This document shows, piece after piece, positions 36,316-49,874 of a stretch of DNA of 64,000 bases. A program made the position numbers and the translations under genes. Source of the stretch: Brachynemurus nebulosus (Eukaryota; Arthropoda; Insecta; Neuroptera; Myrmeleontidae); contig JAPWDM010000001.1 in NCBI GenBank assembly GCA_035578155.1, positions 3,600,172-3,664,171 on the forward strand, in the 5' to 3' direction. The notes under the pieces are model-generated. The model worked only from the letters and a program-made list of their open reading frames with translations. It made no database searches and was not told where the DNA came from. Numbering within the stretch: position 1 is the stretch's first letter; each line of letters starts with the position of its first letter.

Positions 36316-37166
36316 TCAGTGGGCGTGCACGACTTGGGTGCTTTTGACAGCTGCAGGTATAATCTTGTCAAAGTTGCGGGTGTATGTGTTGTCTACGGTG
36401 ATGGCATCCTGGTAGAGATTGTAATTTAGCTGGACGGTATTGATCCAGCAGCTTTCGATGAAGAATCTCTTCTTATAATTAGATTCACGTTGGAGCACCA
36501 TGGTGCTGTCGAAGTTGAAGTTGTGCCCATTTTCCCAAGAATGCCATACCAGTCCCGACACCATGTTGGCTTGCCTAACGTTGTTCTTGTGTTGCTTCAT
36601 CCGCTCACTAAGATGTTGTTTCGTGTTTCCAATGTAAACATTATCACACCCGATGCAAGAGACCATATATACTACATTTTGTTGGTTGGAGATGGGAATC
36701 CGAGGTTTCATATTGGTATAAAGCTTACTAAGTGCATAAGGATAACTGTAAACAGGATTTAATTTGTATTTTTGAAGGGATTTGGAGATGGATGTGGAGG
36801 GGGTACTCAGATATGGAATAGAGAAATAAGAAGGCGGTTGGAGACATCCGGAGCTATGGAGGGTTGAATGTTGTATAATCTATGGGTAAGGTTTTTGCTA
36901 ATTTGACTGATAAGAGACAGTGGATAATTATTGTAAAGAAGGATTTTTTTGCATTTTTTAGGGCCAATGGTCGATGTATAGGATGTGACAATTTAAGGGA
37001 CCTTTGAGGGACCTACGGATGAGGTTGGTTGCAACATTTTTCTTTATGCTAAGGGTGACCCTGGAATGGAAGTTAAGTGTTCTAGTAGACGCATAAGGTT
37101 TTGGATACCACATGATGGTGAGTACACTATCTTTCTTTATGACAAGTGTATCCAACAAGAGTTTTG
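36316..37166 (-). pseudogene. Penelope-like RT thumb and GIY-YIG endonuclease
   Basis: Three frames are needed. First (from 37166) L-L-D-T-L-V-I-K-K and W-Y-P-K-P-Y-A-S-T-R-T-L-N-F-H-S, the RT thumb. Second (about 36980-36800) I-L-L-Y-N-N-Y-P-L, the region before the linker. Third (36882-36316, ~188 codons) a linker and the endonuclease. Numbered from the Met at 36711, the endonuclease has V-V-Y at 13-15, C19 and C22, Y-I-G at 26-28, R37, H41, H57 and H63, and E86, covering the conserved GIY-YIG and zinc-binding positions. The endonuclease makes the target nick that primes cDNA synthesis. RT fingers and palm are lost and the frameshifts make it inactive. Confidence 0.85.
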
Positions 37167-37221
37167 ATAAATAACTATAGCTAATTATATGCACACACAT
37201 GCATATATGTATATGTGACAA

Positions 37222-37841
37222 TTACATATCGACAACAACAAGGCGACATCTATACATACAATTCCATAAATGAAGTGGCACTGTTGTTGCCGAGGTGCCA
37301 TATATGCATGTTCGTAAGTAGGTACCTATGTAGGTATATTACGCGAATAATGTATAATAATACAAAGTGATGTGTTTATGAAAGTTGTATAAGCAATTTT
37401 ACAACTGATATGTTTGATAAATTGCATTATAATTCACATTTACTTTAATATGTTTAATATTATACATAAAATAGTAAAATTAGGAAAGTTACGTGTTTTA
37501 AATATTTCCTATTATACATACTTTGCCACGAAAAACTAACGAGAAAGTACTTTAAAAAAATAGGATATATTTGAATATAGTCCCAAACGATTTCTTTATG
37601 AGAAAATCAAGAATTTCCTTGATTTTGTTTCTCTGAATCCAAAAAATGTAATTGCTCCAAAAATTTTTTTGATTTTAAAGAATATCATAATCACTGTGGC
37701 ATTAGAAATTACGATTTGTAAAAATAAAGGCTATGTATCTCTTTTTCATAATTTTCTATGCAAAATGACACTGAAAAATACAAAAATAGGAGTAAAGTGT
37801 GTCAGCTATAACATGGAGTCAATTGTAATTTTAGGGTTACC
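37222..37841. other. No gene recognised
   Basis: AT-rich spacer between the Penelope-like element and the MITE that follows. Confidence 0.4.
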
Positions 37842-37843
37842 TA

Positions 37844-38353
37844 CACTGTTAAAAAAATATGTATTATTACAATAAGAAATATGGTAATTTTTTACAATAT
37901 GTGTCTTGAAATTTACAATGTGTTAGTAAATTTAAATAATTTAGTTGTAAAATATGAAATTTTGTGTAAAAATAAATATTCACTGTAATTTTAAATACTT
38001 TGATACTAAAATTACATATAAAAGTGGCATTTGACATTCTAAAATAGTAAAATTACATTTCGAAAATTTATTGTATTTGTATGTAAATTACTGATCTTTT
38101 GGATGTAAATTACCGGTATCACGTGATTGATTCTGCACAACTGACGGCGTCAGTTGAGTTGACAATGTGATTTTGCATGTCGTACGTAATTAATTTACAT
38201 TGAGTGGAGTAAAATTACATCACAGTAAGGTAAAACATTCTGCAATGTAATTTTACATCGAGAAATGTTCTAAACATTTCGAAATGTAATTTTACAATAT
38301 TTAATGTTGGCAATTAAATGCCAACATTAAATGTTGTAAAATTTTTAACAGTG
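37844..38353. mobile_element. TA-flanked MITE (copy 2)
   Basis: Inverted relative to 220-739 and alignable throughout, with CACTGTTAAAA ends and TA flanks. Diagnostic shared internal blocks include CTCAACTGACGCCGTCA (as its complement here) and TTACCGGTATCACGTGATT. Confidence 0.85.
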
Positions 38354-38525
38354 TACCTATAGACAAAGTATTGAGATAAGCAAACATTTCTTCAGTGCCT
38401 ATTGTACCAACAAGATTTTTGACCCATTAATCAAACAGCCTTTTAATAATTTATTTTTTTTTTTTTAAATATACCTATAGTTAAAAGCATCAAAAAATTT
38501 CTTGGTTTTGTGTACTTTCCTAAGC

Positions 38526-38697
38526 AATTGGACGCCCTTATGCATAAAGGAACCAAGAGACAGTTGTGACAATGACATATCCTAAATTATTTATAAATAA
38601 TTTAATTAATAATTTAGGAGACATGTTAAACTATGACTCTCAATATCTCATTTTCACAACTGTCGCTTGGTTCCTTTATTTATAAAGGCGTCCAATT
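38526..38697. mobile_element. Hairpin MITE, ~50-bp arms
   Basis: AATTGGACGCC...AAAGGAACCAAG and GACAGTTGTGA at the left are inverted at the right, with an AT-rich spacer. No clear target duplication beyond AATT itself. A second copy was not seen in the window. Confidence 0.75.
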
Positions 38698-38699
38698 AT

Positions 38700-40018
38700 C
38701 AAAATCAAAAAATCACTGACCATTCAATTAAATCAATTGAAATTATCTACGTAAATTCTGACTCTTTTAATATATCGGATTTTCTACTATTATTTATTTA
38801 CTGATGGATATTTTACAATAGTACCATTGTCAAGTTAATTTCAAAAATTCGCTGCATATCTATCCATTGAATTCTTCAGTCATCGCGTTGCAAAAATATA
38901 TATTTCAAAAGATTATATCTTCATAATAAAATATCTATATGTGTACAGATTCTCCTATATTCTTTCTTTTCTCGTATCTTTTCTTTGAGCATTCTTTAAC
39001 TTTATTGTTCGCTGTGTTGATTGCTTGATGTATTTTTATTGTGATTGATTTGAAAACATTAGCTAATGTTCATAATATCTAATGTCACGTGGAATTTCCT
39101 TGTTAAAATTCAAAGTAAATACGTTTATAAAATAATAAAGGAATTTATGAACTTAAAGTTGGATAGTATATACAGGCTGAACATTTAAAATTGAACAAAC
39201 AATGGAGAAGTGTTTGGAACAACATATATTTGTTCGAAGATCATGTGGAACTTTGGGGATTTTACATGGGGATTTTAAAGGAAATAAAATTTATAAGTGA
39301 AGTCAGCGAAAGCTGAGGACACAGAGAAGGGTGAACGCTTTTCTCAAAAATTTCTGTACAACACACTGAGTTTTGCTAACTGGTAGAGCGAGCAACATGA
39401 GTTTAGGTTAACCTTTTGTGTCCCGGGGTGAGAAGCCTGCCTGTGGAGTCGAAGTGAAGGAGTGAGAATAGTGCTTTTCTAGAGTGATAAAATTAGAAGG
39501 CTTTAGTTTTTATTTGAAAGATTATGATTTTATACTATTTAATTTTTTTTAAACAATTTCCGGCGAATATATATTATTATACACCACGACTACTTTTTAT
39601 ACATATATCACACTTTGCTAATTCAGTATCGACAAACATTACCATGTTAATAAAGTTTTATCTGGGCAGTAACACGAATAATTTTGGTTCCAAAAACATC
39701 AGTATTGTTGTTGATTTATCAACAGAAACCAGAGATTTTAAAAAATTCCAAAAAAATTGTTGATTTTATAATTTTCCACAGTAGTTGAGAAAAGCTATCG
39801 CTGTATCAACCTTTTCATGATAATATGTTAATCTTTACGAGAGACAAAAGAAGGAGCCTCTGTTATCTATACATAGGTATATATTATAATAAAACTTTAA
39901 CGAGACCATTTATGTGCATGGAATATTTTTTGAAAATTGTACTGATACTATAAATAGTTATCGATGTAGATATCAAAACAGCGATTTTTAAAATTTTTGT
40001 CTGTCTGTCTGTCCGTCT
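38700..40018. other. No gene recognised
   Basis: AT-rich; an isolated 79-codon frame at 39524-39763 has no domain. Confidence 0.4.
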
Positions 40019-40021
40019 ATC

Positions 40022-40520
40022 TGTTCACGCATCATGCAAAAACTGTTGGATAGATTTTAATGTAATTTGGTGTGATGATAGCTTATTACCTGGGTCAACA
40101 TCTAGGATAATTTTTACTCCGGGAAAGTTGCTCATTCCCACGGGAAAAGAGAAAAACCATTCTGAGCATGTGCACACATTACGCAAAAACTATTAGACGG
40201 ATTTTGATGAAATTTGGTATGATGATAAGTTATTGCCTGGGTTAATATCCAAGATACTCTTTACTTCGGGAAAATGTATCATTCCCACAGGAAAATAGAA
40301 AAACTATTTTGAGCATGTGCACACATTACGCAAAAACTATTGAACGGATTTTGATGATATTTGGTGTGGTGACAGCTTATTACCCGCGTTAACAATTAGA
40401 ATACTTTTTATTACGGGAAAATGTCTCATTCCCAGGGGAAAAAACAAAAACCATTTTAAGAATATTCCCAGGGGAAGAAACAAAACCATTTTACATACCT
40501 TATGCAAAAATTATTGTTCT
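40022..40520 (+). repeat. Tandem repeat, 147-bp period, ~3.3 copies
   Basis: GCAAAAACT(G/A)TT starts units at 40036, 40183 and 40330, exactly 147 bp apart, each with GGATTTTGATG(A/T)(A/T)ATTTGGT, AGCTTATTACC-GGGT-AAC and GGGAAAATGTCTCATTCCCA blocks. A fourth partial unit begins near 40503 after a short local duplication. A CTGTCTGT run precedes the array. Confidence 0.85.
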
Positions 40521-40774
40521 ATGCAAGTTCTGTATAATTATTACACTTATATATTCCTCACTGAGCTTATAAAAATGCGTCGTGCGAACGACGTCGTGGG
40601 TACAGCTATTTTTTAATATAACGGTACCATTCTCTACATCTATTAAATGAAACACCTTGTTTCGTGGTAATCTTAATAATTCTTTGATAGTGTTAACCAC
40701 AGCTGATACATTGCTTTGACAATTAATATACCAATACAAAAAACGCTTGTAGCTGGCTTTATGCCAAGGCACAG

Positions 40775-40985
40775 TAGGTACAATAAGTACGATGGTACTA
40801 CAGGTCTGCTGCACAGTAGGTAATATATTATAGACCACATCTCACGGCTCCGATGCCTAAAGTGCCTAAACATAACGGGCTATGTTTGTCTACCATGTTG
40901 GTATACACTTTATACAGAATTATTAACGGAGTACAGCGTTGTGTCGTAGTTAATTAGGTTTAACCTACTTAGAGCTGTACAGCGC
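40775..40985 (+). repeat. Dispersed repeat, unclassified (copy 2)
   Basis: Diverged counterpart of 7340-7560 (ACTACAGGTCTGCTGCACA, TATTATAGACCACATC, TACAGCGTTGTG). The overlapping 112-codon minus-strand frame is not conserved in copy 1. Confidence 0.6.
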
Positions 40986-41014
40986 TTATGGCCGTGTACG
41001 TATTAAATTTCTTG

Positions 41015-41042
<28 letters not shown>
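41015..41042. repeat. Poly-T tract (28 T)
   Basis: An uninterrupted T run. It could be the poly-A tail of a minus-strand retroelement, but no coding remnant adjoins it. Confidence 0.8.
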
Positions 41043-41045
<3 letters not shown>

Positions 41046-41306
41046 CAAAATCAATAATCTAGTTGATTTCTATTGTTCAGAAATTATAACCCACTTAAGT
41101 TTTGTTTTGGATTAAGTAGAATAATTACAGCCACTTTAGGCAGAGTTCCGTGTATACCTAGGTAGTGATGGGACCGGGGCTTTAAAATTTAAAAATATTA
41201 TAGCAAACTTTTTTTTATCGAATGTTGAACTTTCACGTTCGTTTACACCAATCTAATTTCGAACTGGCATACGATATAGATGAGGAAATATTAAGATTAA
41301 TCTTAC

Positions 41307-41587
41307 CAGTGCCGGATTAACCCTGAGCCCGCTCCTAGGCACCTTCAAAAATGCCGCCCCTGCCCCTAAAAAAAGGAAACAAGCAAAAAAAATACGTCAA
41401 TCACTAATTTTTCCGCCTTTTTTTAAAAATTTTCTGCCCTTATTCCTACCTTTTTTACAAACTTTCTTTTAAAAAAAAGAAGTGGCGAGCCAAAAAAAAA
41501 CGATAATTACTCATTTTTACGCCCTATTTTAAAAATTTACCGCCCCTAGACCATGACCTAGGGTGCCTATTGGCTAAGCCGGCTCTG
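41307..41587. mobile_element. hAT relic with exact 8-bp TSD AATCTTAC
   Basis: Starts CAGTGCCGGATTAACC and ends GGCTAAGCCGGCTCTG; GGCACC motifs lie just inside both ends. AATCTTAC flanks both sides. No coding sequence. Confidence 0.85.
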
Positions 41588-41740
41588 AATCTTACTGATA
41601 TTTTTATATGGAAAATTCACAATTCCACCTGTCAACAAAATATCACAATACGTAGAATTCTCGATTTCATAACTCATACTAGAAATTTTCTGGCATGCTG
41701 GTTATCCGTACAAATGTACATATACATATATTTATTCATA

Positions 41741-42637
41741 GGGGAGACCGGGGCATGTTGACACAGTTTTTAGTTTTCGATTTTTCTAATTTTTTGTATT
41801 ACAGCTATTTACATGCTTTTTATACTTAAATATAACTTGATTATTAAGCTTCATTTTGACACCTTTTGAAAACCTTCCTACTATCATACCTTTTTAGATA
41901 CTTAACTTTTTCTTGAGCGATGTCGCCTGTATAAACATGCCCCCTTTACGGGGCATGTTTATACAGTACCTAGGGTAAGTTTACACACTTTCTAAAATGG
42001 GAAAATATAGGGCTAACAACTGTAAAAAAAAAACAATTAAATATGCAAATCAGTTTTATTAGCAAAAAAATAATAGAAAACCTCCAATTCAAATACCAAA
42101 AAATATAAAATAACGAAAAATTCATAGGATCTACATATCAATTAGGATGAGTCACAGTCAAAATCACTGTTACAGTTCATGCACACAAAAAAAAAATTGA
42201 ATCAGTTTCAATAAACCTACAGTTATCATATGTGTAAACATACCCCATGTGCCTTGTGTAAATTTGCCCCTTCGGCATATTTTCAACAAAATATAACCTA
42301 TAAATTTTTTTAATGAGATTAGCATTTGGCAAACTATCTGAAAATAGCCTTAAAAGAACGGCCTAAGAAGATAATCCATTATGAATTGTAAAGATCTAAT
42401 AGTATAATTACTATTCACATCAACATAGTAGTGTAAAAATTTACTCATTTCAAAAAAAATCACAAATTCTGCTCTACGTTGTTTGTTTCTTATAGTACTG
42501 GTTGCAAACTGATGTACTTGCAAATGGCAGTCTCAGTAACTTGTTTGGCCTAACAAGTGCTGCGCTCCGATCAACGGCTTGTGAGTTAAAAGGATTGTGT
42601 AAACTTACCACTGTACCAAACTTTCCCCGGTCTCCCC
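41741..42637 (-). mobile_element. Pogo-like element, left copy
   Basis: TA|GGGGAGACCGGGGCATG and ...CCCCGGTCTCCCC|TA are the ends. GGGGCATGTT-ACA and GGGG(C/T)AAGTTTACACA phrases recur in both subterminal regions. It aligns in reverse along its length with 42996-44608 but lacks the coding stretch and the TTAA insertion present there. Confidence 0.82.
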
Positions 42638-43306
42638 TACTTATTGTTAGATGTGTACGGTATATGCAAATACATAATATAAAACTATCCATCTATCTAT
42701 TCATACCAAAAAGTTTTATATTGTGTTCCTATGGCAGTCACAGTAAGCAGTAGCGAGCGATGTTGGTGCGAGTGATGCAGCTAGCACAAGCGGTAACGCA
42801 TAGATAGCAATGGAAATGTGTAGGTACATATCTGTACATTCAATAATAATAACATGTAAAGAGAATGTCTAAAATTCAATAAAATGAAAATTCATAGCAT
42901 TCCTCGATAGACAAATAAAACATCTGAAAACACAAAATGAAATATACATACGTACATACAAATATCGTCGTCAATTTCATCAAGTGGCGTAAGTAGGGTA
43001 GACCGGGGCAAGTTTGGTACAGGGGTAAGTTTACACAATCCTTATAGCTCACAAACCGTTGATCGGAGCGCAGCACTTGTCAAGCCAAACAAGTTATTGA
43101 GACTGCCATTTGCAAGTTCCTACATCAGTTTGCAATCAGTACTATTAGTAACAAGCAACGTAGAGCAGAATTTGTGATTTTTTTTTTTGAAATTAGTAAA
43201 TTTTTACACTACTATGTTGATGTGAATAGTAATTATACTATTAACTAGATCTTTACAATTCATAATGGATTCATCTTGTTAGGCTGTTCTTTTACGGCTA
43301 TTTTAA

Positions 43307-43763
43307 CACTTTCAGTCCCACGCCTTCGGCATCCGAAACCAAACAAAACTTCTCCAGAGGCCGACCGCGATCAATGATTAATTGATTAGTTGATTACTCA
43401 TTATGTGTGCGATGTTTATCATGTTTATCATTCTTCATCACAGGGATGTGTTCCCATTCACACAAACACATACATACCAACAAACACTACTCTCTTGGTT
43501 TCTATGTATAAAAAATTTTAAGATAAACAAAAAATACATAATTTATGTTTTTAAATAAAATTGATTTGAATGCCAGTGTATATGTAGTATGTATGTACGT
43601 ATCACGTAGTACGTCTATTTACAGTTTTACACATACATACGTGTGGAACTGTGTTGTGTGTTTGAAACATTTTATTTTATGTATTTGTTTATATAGTTTT
43701 TTTTTTTTAAATATTGCCGGCTTCCGGGGAAATTTACTATGAAAGTGCTCGGGCCTCATAGTG
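43307..43763. mobile_element. piggyBac-like MITE, TTAA target, empty site available
   Basis: TTAA lies on both sides of ends CACTTTCAGTCCCACGC and the inverse of CACTATGAGGCCCGAGC. The left pogo-like copy shows the same flanking sequence without the insert (reverse complement of GATAGTTTGCCAAATGC next to GGCTATTTT), confirming the borders. Non-coding. Confidence 0.85.
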
Positions 43764-44141
43764 TTAAGATAGTCTGTTAAATGCTTATTCGATTAAAAAA
43801 ATGTATAGGTTATATTTTGTTGAAAATATGCCGAAGGGGCAAGTTTACACAAGACACATGGGGTATGTTTACACATTTCTTTGAATCGTGTTTTATTTGT
43901 TGATTTATCAACACTTTCTTCCGAGTGTGCTCCGTCCCATCGTACCCATCACTCAAACATCTGGCATGAGGTTTTTCGCAACGCCAGAAGATGTGTGACC
44001 ATTTAAGAAAGCAAATTCAAGAAGAAGAACTGGTAAAAGCAGGAAGGAACGATAAAGAAAAATATTTTTAAGAATAAGAAAAAAACGAAACTAAAAAATT
44101 GTTTTGTTCTGAAAAGATAAAAACACAAAATAGTAAAAATT

Positions 44142-44255
44142 ACAAAACCAAAAGATGACGGTTCATGTGAATCGGATAATGAAAATGACGATGTCAACTG
44201 TGCTTGTATATCTTGCTTGAAACGATTCAGAAATTCTACACCTGGTGCATACTGA
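44142..44255 (+). pseudogene. Pogo-like transposase C-terminal acidic tail and finger
   Basis: Reads K-P-K-D-D-G-S-C-E-S-D-N-E-N-D-D then C-A-C-I-S-C...F-R-N-S-T-P-G before a stop. An acidic stretch followed by C-x2-C and a serine-rich turn is how the C-terminal finger of jerky/tigger-like pogo transposases begins. Later W/H/C positions are lost past the stop. Upstream ~250 bp look coding-derived but are frame-broken. Confidence 0.5.
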
Positions 44256-44610
44256 AACTGGTAGGTTTATTGAAACTGATTCAATTCTTTTTGTGTGCAT
44301 GAGCTGTGACAGTGATTTTGACTGTGACTCATCCTAACTGATTTGTAGATCCTATGAATTTTTCGTTATTTTATAATTTTTGGTATTCGAATTTGAAGTT
44401 TTGTGTTATTTTTTTGCAAATAAAACTGATTCGCATATTTACAGTTGCTAGTGTGTAAACTTACCCTTTTAAAGGTTTTTATAGGTGTCAAAATGAAGCT
44501 TAATAATCAAGTTATATTTGAGTATAAAAAACACGACGTAAAGAGCTGTAATACAAAAAATTAGAAAAATCGAAAACTAAAAACTGTGTCAACATGCCCC
44601 GGTCTCCCAT

Positions 44611-46335
<1,725 letters not shown>

Positions 46336-46429
46336 TTTTTTATATTCCGGTGCAACATAAAATTCTGTAAATGTACTTTTTTGGTTTCTGAAGTCGAATA
46401 AAAAATGGAGGAGTTAAATGGGACCATGA

Positions 46430-48266
46430 TATTCCAACTTACTGGTTTAGGACTATCAAAACTCGCCCCCTTTTAATTTATTCTACAAGAATTCTTCCTT
46501 TGAAAATTTAGCTAAAGAAAAATCAGCAGCCATCTTTTAGCGTTGGAACTCTTGTATTTTTGGAAGTTAATTAGTAAGGTAATGCTATTAATATTTTTGT
46601 TTATTGTTTTGATAATCTTATGTAAAGATTTATTTAAAAATATGAAGAATCAACTACCTACCAGTTCTCTCCTTTTAATCCAATACCGATTTATTGTTAC
46701 AGCCTATCAAAGTTATGTTCCAAAATTAATATAGTTAACAATTTGAGATCCTCAAATCAGATTTCAAGAGTTCTGAGTTACTTTACTAACAAGGACATGC
46801 ACCGAGAATGAAATTTGGGATTTTGATGAAACTTCACTGGTGTGTAGAATAGGTAAAAATAAGGGACTCGTATTTTTTCTTATCGGCCATCTTCCACATT
46901 TACGAGATGAAACCAACTCCTAAAGTTGGGGGTTCAAATCATATTTCTTAATATATCTCGAAAACTATAAGTGATAGAGGAAAACTTTAAATTGATGAAA
47001 TGTTACTCTTTGAAAGACCTATTGACCTGTGTAGTTAAACCAGGACCGGGTTCATAAGAGGAGCTGGAGGAGTGAAAATGGGGGTCAAGACGTAGGTAAA
47101 ATAATTTCGCTATGTGAAAAGTTGACAAATCGTACTAAAACTTTTTTCTATAATTCGATACCTTCAAAAACATACTGAAAAGAGAGGTGATATATTTTAG
47201 TCCATGGTTATCCGGTATATGTAACGACACATTTTTACCAAAATTATTGATGAAAGGCAAAACGATATTTTATATTTTTAAAAATACAAAAAAGGCTCAA
47301 ATGTCAAGTATTAAAATAAAATTTTAGTATCATATACTTTTATTTGCTTTTTTAATTGTAAAACATTTTTTATATTCTATCTTTTTTTTTTGATATACAA
47401 CAATGTTTTTTTTTAAAATGACTGTTTCAAAGATGGGTTGATATGTTGGAAATATGAAAAAAATTTACATGTTTTCAATGTCTGCGGTGACATTCCTATG
47501 AAATTAATACGTACTTGTTCTAATCTACAATACATATCGAAATGTTCATTGTCTTTTATAACATTCATACAAATTCCCTAAAAAAATATTTAAAATTCTT
47601 TCCTCTTTTTTTTAAACGTATAACAATTTCAATGTTTTAAATAATTCTCTCCACTGAAACGTTCAGTCTAATTTTTTTACCCTTTACTTCCAGAAACAAA
47701 TTGTAATGATATCGAATTGCAAATAAGCTATTACATAAAAAGATAACTTTGGAAATCAAAAGTTTATTGACGAAAACTGATGATTTGTAAAGTAAAAATA
47801 TAACAAAGCATTTGAATTGACATCGAAAATATTATAGAAATATAATATTTTGTAGAAAAGCTAGTAACCCATTTGATGACTTGAAGTGATCTTTTTGAGT
47901 CTCACAAATAAAATAAAATGTATAAAAATTTATCAGAAAATTTTTCGAACAAACATGTGTCGAATTTACTTTTTAATAAAATTAGTTCTTACCATTTCTC
48001 TTGTTAAATGTATCGCACTGTTAAGGTACCTACTGAAAAAAACTGAAACCAGGAAAAATACGACAAAAATCTTTCCCGCTCAAAAAATTTGATAGTAATT
48101 GTTATCAGTGTAAGTTGTAAGAAGTTATCGTTAAAGAGATACTGAGGAAAAATTGGATTCATTTTCACAGGTCGTACATCAAATGAAATGGGAAAGAATG
48201 TCATAAATTCACTTATTTCTGTACTTACAACACCAATAAACTGGTTTCGCTCGCATTTATTGTTTT
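46430..48266. other. No gene; weak palindrome-family relic
   Basis: 46795-47190 shows a diverged match to an arm of the 24-25 kb palindrome (GATGAAACTT, AAGGGACTCGTATTTTTT, ATATCTCGAAAAC, AGTGATAGAG). The remainder is AT-rich without assignable features. Confidence 0.45.
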
Positions 48267-48726
48267 GGCCCGATTTACATTAACGCTCCGCTCTCGGTAG
48301 GATATCACTACGCTCCCGATTCAATATAATCTTATTGTGTTCACATTACAGTGCTGATATCATGCTGGTACCTATTCGTTCTCTATTGACATTATAATGC
48401 TGCTCTGGGTACGCTCCCAGTTCGGTCTCAGTTCGATACAAATATCTTTCTATAACAATTGAATGCAAGCGGAGTGGAATGGGATCAAAAAAGTGTTTAC
48501 ACTATAGGTATAAGCCATAACAAGTCTCATATCGCTCCGATAAAATATTACCTAAGTGATATTGATATTGGAGTGGCATTGAAACGGGAGCAAACCGCGA
48601 CTAATATCGGACCGATATCAGAACGGTGATGTGAATACACTCATTGTTTATTGTGTAAGAATATTTTATCGAACTGGGAGCGTAGTGATATCGTACTGAG
48701 AGCGAAGCGTCAATGTAAATCGAGCC
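48267..48726 (+). mobile_element. GGCCCGATTTACATT MITE, copy B
   Basis: Ends GGCCCGATTTACATTAACGC and inverse of GGCTCGATTTACATTGACGC. Flanks are TTT and TTA. Interior shares the GCTGGTACCTATTCGTTCTC block with copies A and C. Confidence 0.85.
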
Positions 48727-48865
48727 TTATAGTTATAAGAGCGGAGATAGTGGTAACTGATACCATCGGTCCCATCGGTATAGCATCATTGCCATAATCA
48801 TTGCAGTATTGGACACTGTGCGGCGTGCGTTCATATATTTTCATCAAAATATATGTATTATATCC

Positions 48866-49004
48866 GCGTCCGGTTAACAGCAGGTCCACTTAAGAGAGTG
48901 CTGAATGCATCGGTTTTAGTATAGCATGCCACTGTAATAAAAAAAATTTCCGGCTATAGAAGGGGTCCGGCTAAGAGAGGGGTCCGTAATCAGAGGTTCT
49001 ACTG
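48866..49004. mobile_element. Classical pogo/Tigger end fragment
   Basis: The right edge read inward is CAGTAGAACCTCTGATTACG followed by CCCCTCTCTTAGCCGGACC, a textbook pogo/Tigger TIR, with TA outside. The left half has CCGGTTAACAGCAGGTCC but its extreme end is lost. Confidence 0.7.
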
Positions 49005-49251
49005 TATCTATTTCGGTATATTTGTAGTGTGTCGTATTTAGAGTGAGCAAATTAGTTATATGTATTACTTTTTAACTTAAAACAGCTAAAAAACCATCTA
49101 CGAAGTTGAGACACAAAAGCATCGATACATATATATAGCATGTATCATCCTAACTTTAAAATAAAAGTGTATAAATTTCGAATTAAAAGAATTGAAATGA
49201 ATTATCAAAAATCATGACGAAATTATGGAATTTCCGCAGAGAACTTTCACG

Positions 49252-49345
<94 letters not shown>

Positions 49346-49352
49346 TTATATA
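49252..49352. repeat. (TA)n microsatellite
   Basis: TA tract with a TGTATA interruption near its right end. Confidence 0.95.
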
Positions 49353-49866
49353 CTTCACCACTGGAAATACCAAATTTAGCATAATTTATCCTTTTTTTAA
49401 CGAACAGGATGAAAGATTATTATCATCTTTAAAATGATTTTCATTTAAATTTAGTTAGTAAGTGTATCTAAATAAATAAACAAAAGCAAATTATTCAAAA
49501 AAGTGTTGAATAACTTCACGACTTGAAGGGGTTGTTTATGAGGTTATCAAGCAAATTGAATATATTATATACAGGGTGCTTGTATGTAATACGGTTCCAC
49601 CCTTTTCGTGTTTTATATTTGTTTAATTCACCAAAACAAAACTTTGTTATTTTATAAAATTTGCAACAGCATCTTTTCGATTTAACTTTTATTTTATTGT
49701 TGTATATGTAGAGTACATATACTTTTTCTGTAATCTCTTTTTGTATATAAAATTTTTACTATATATGCTGCTATTATAATAAATGTGAGCAAAGTGAAAT
49801 GCTTAAAAATTCAGCACTGTAATATTTTTCGTATTTTAATTTGTAGTAGTATTCAAAAAAAAGTGG
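49353..49866. other. No gene recognised
   Basis: AT-rich spacer. Confidence 0.4.
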
Positions 49867-49874
49867 TTTCTAGA

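Larger units (their letters stand above)
35331..37170 (-). mobile_element. Penelope-like retroelement, 5'-truncated
   Basis: The minus strand carries, in order, an RT thumb fragment, a linker and a GIY-YIG endonuclease, then a 3' non-coding tail. The tail contains a CCTGAACAAGACGATAAAAG segment followed by TCGAAACCGG near 35370-35405, typical of Penelope-like LTR tails. The dispersed hairpin repeat at 35595-36115 sits within the tail and, because copies occur elsewhere without Penelope sequence, is probably a separate insertion. Limits are approximate. Confidence 0.75.
42996..44608 (+). mobile_element. Pogo-like element, right copy
   Basis: TA|GGGTAGACCGGGGCAAG to CATGCCCCGGTCTCCC defines it; the right flank is AT rather than TA. 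It is in opposite orientation to the left copy, 358 bp away. It keeps ~380 bp of degraded coding sequence (about 43890-44265) ending in a pogo-type finger and carries a TTAA insertion at 43307-43763. Confidence 0.8.

Noticed and set aside
40022..40520. CRISPR array
   Set aside because: The repeats are long, contiguous and diverged, with no spacers; the DNA is eukaryotic.
40500..40873. Minus-strand frames of 112 and 66 codons
   Set aside because: The region is a dispersed repeat shared with 7340-7560, where the frames are not kept.
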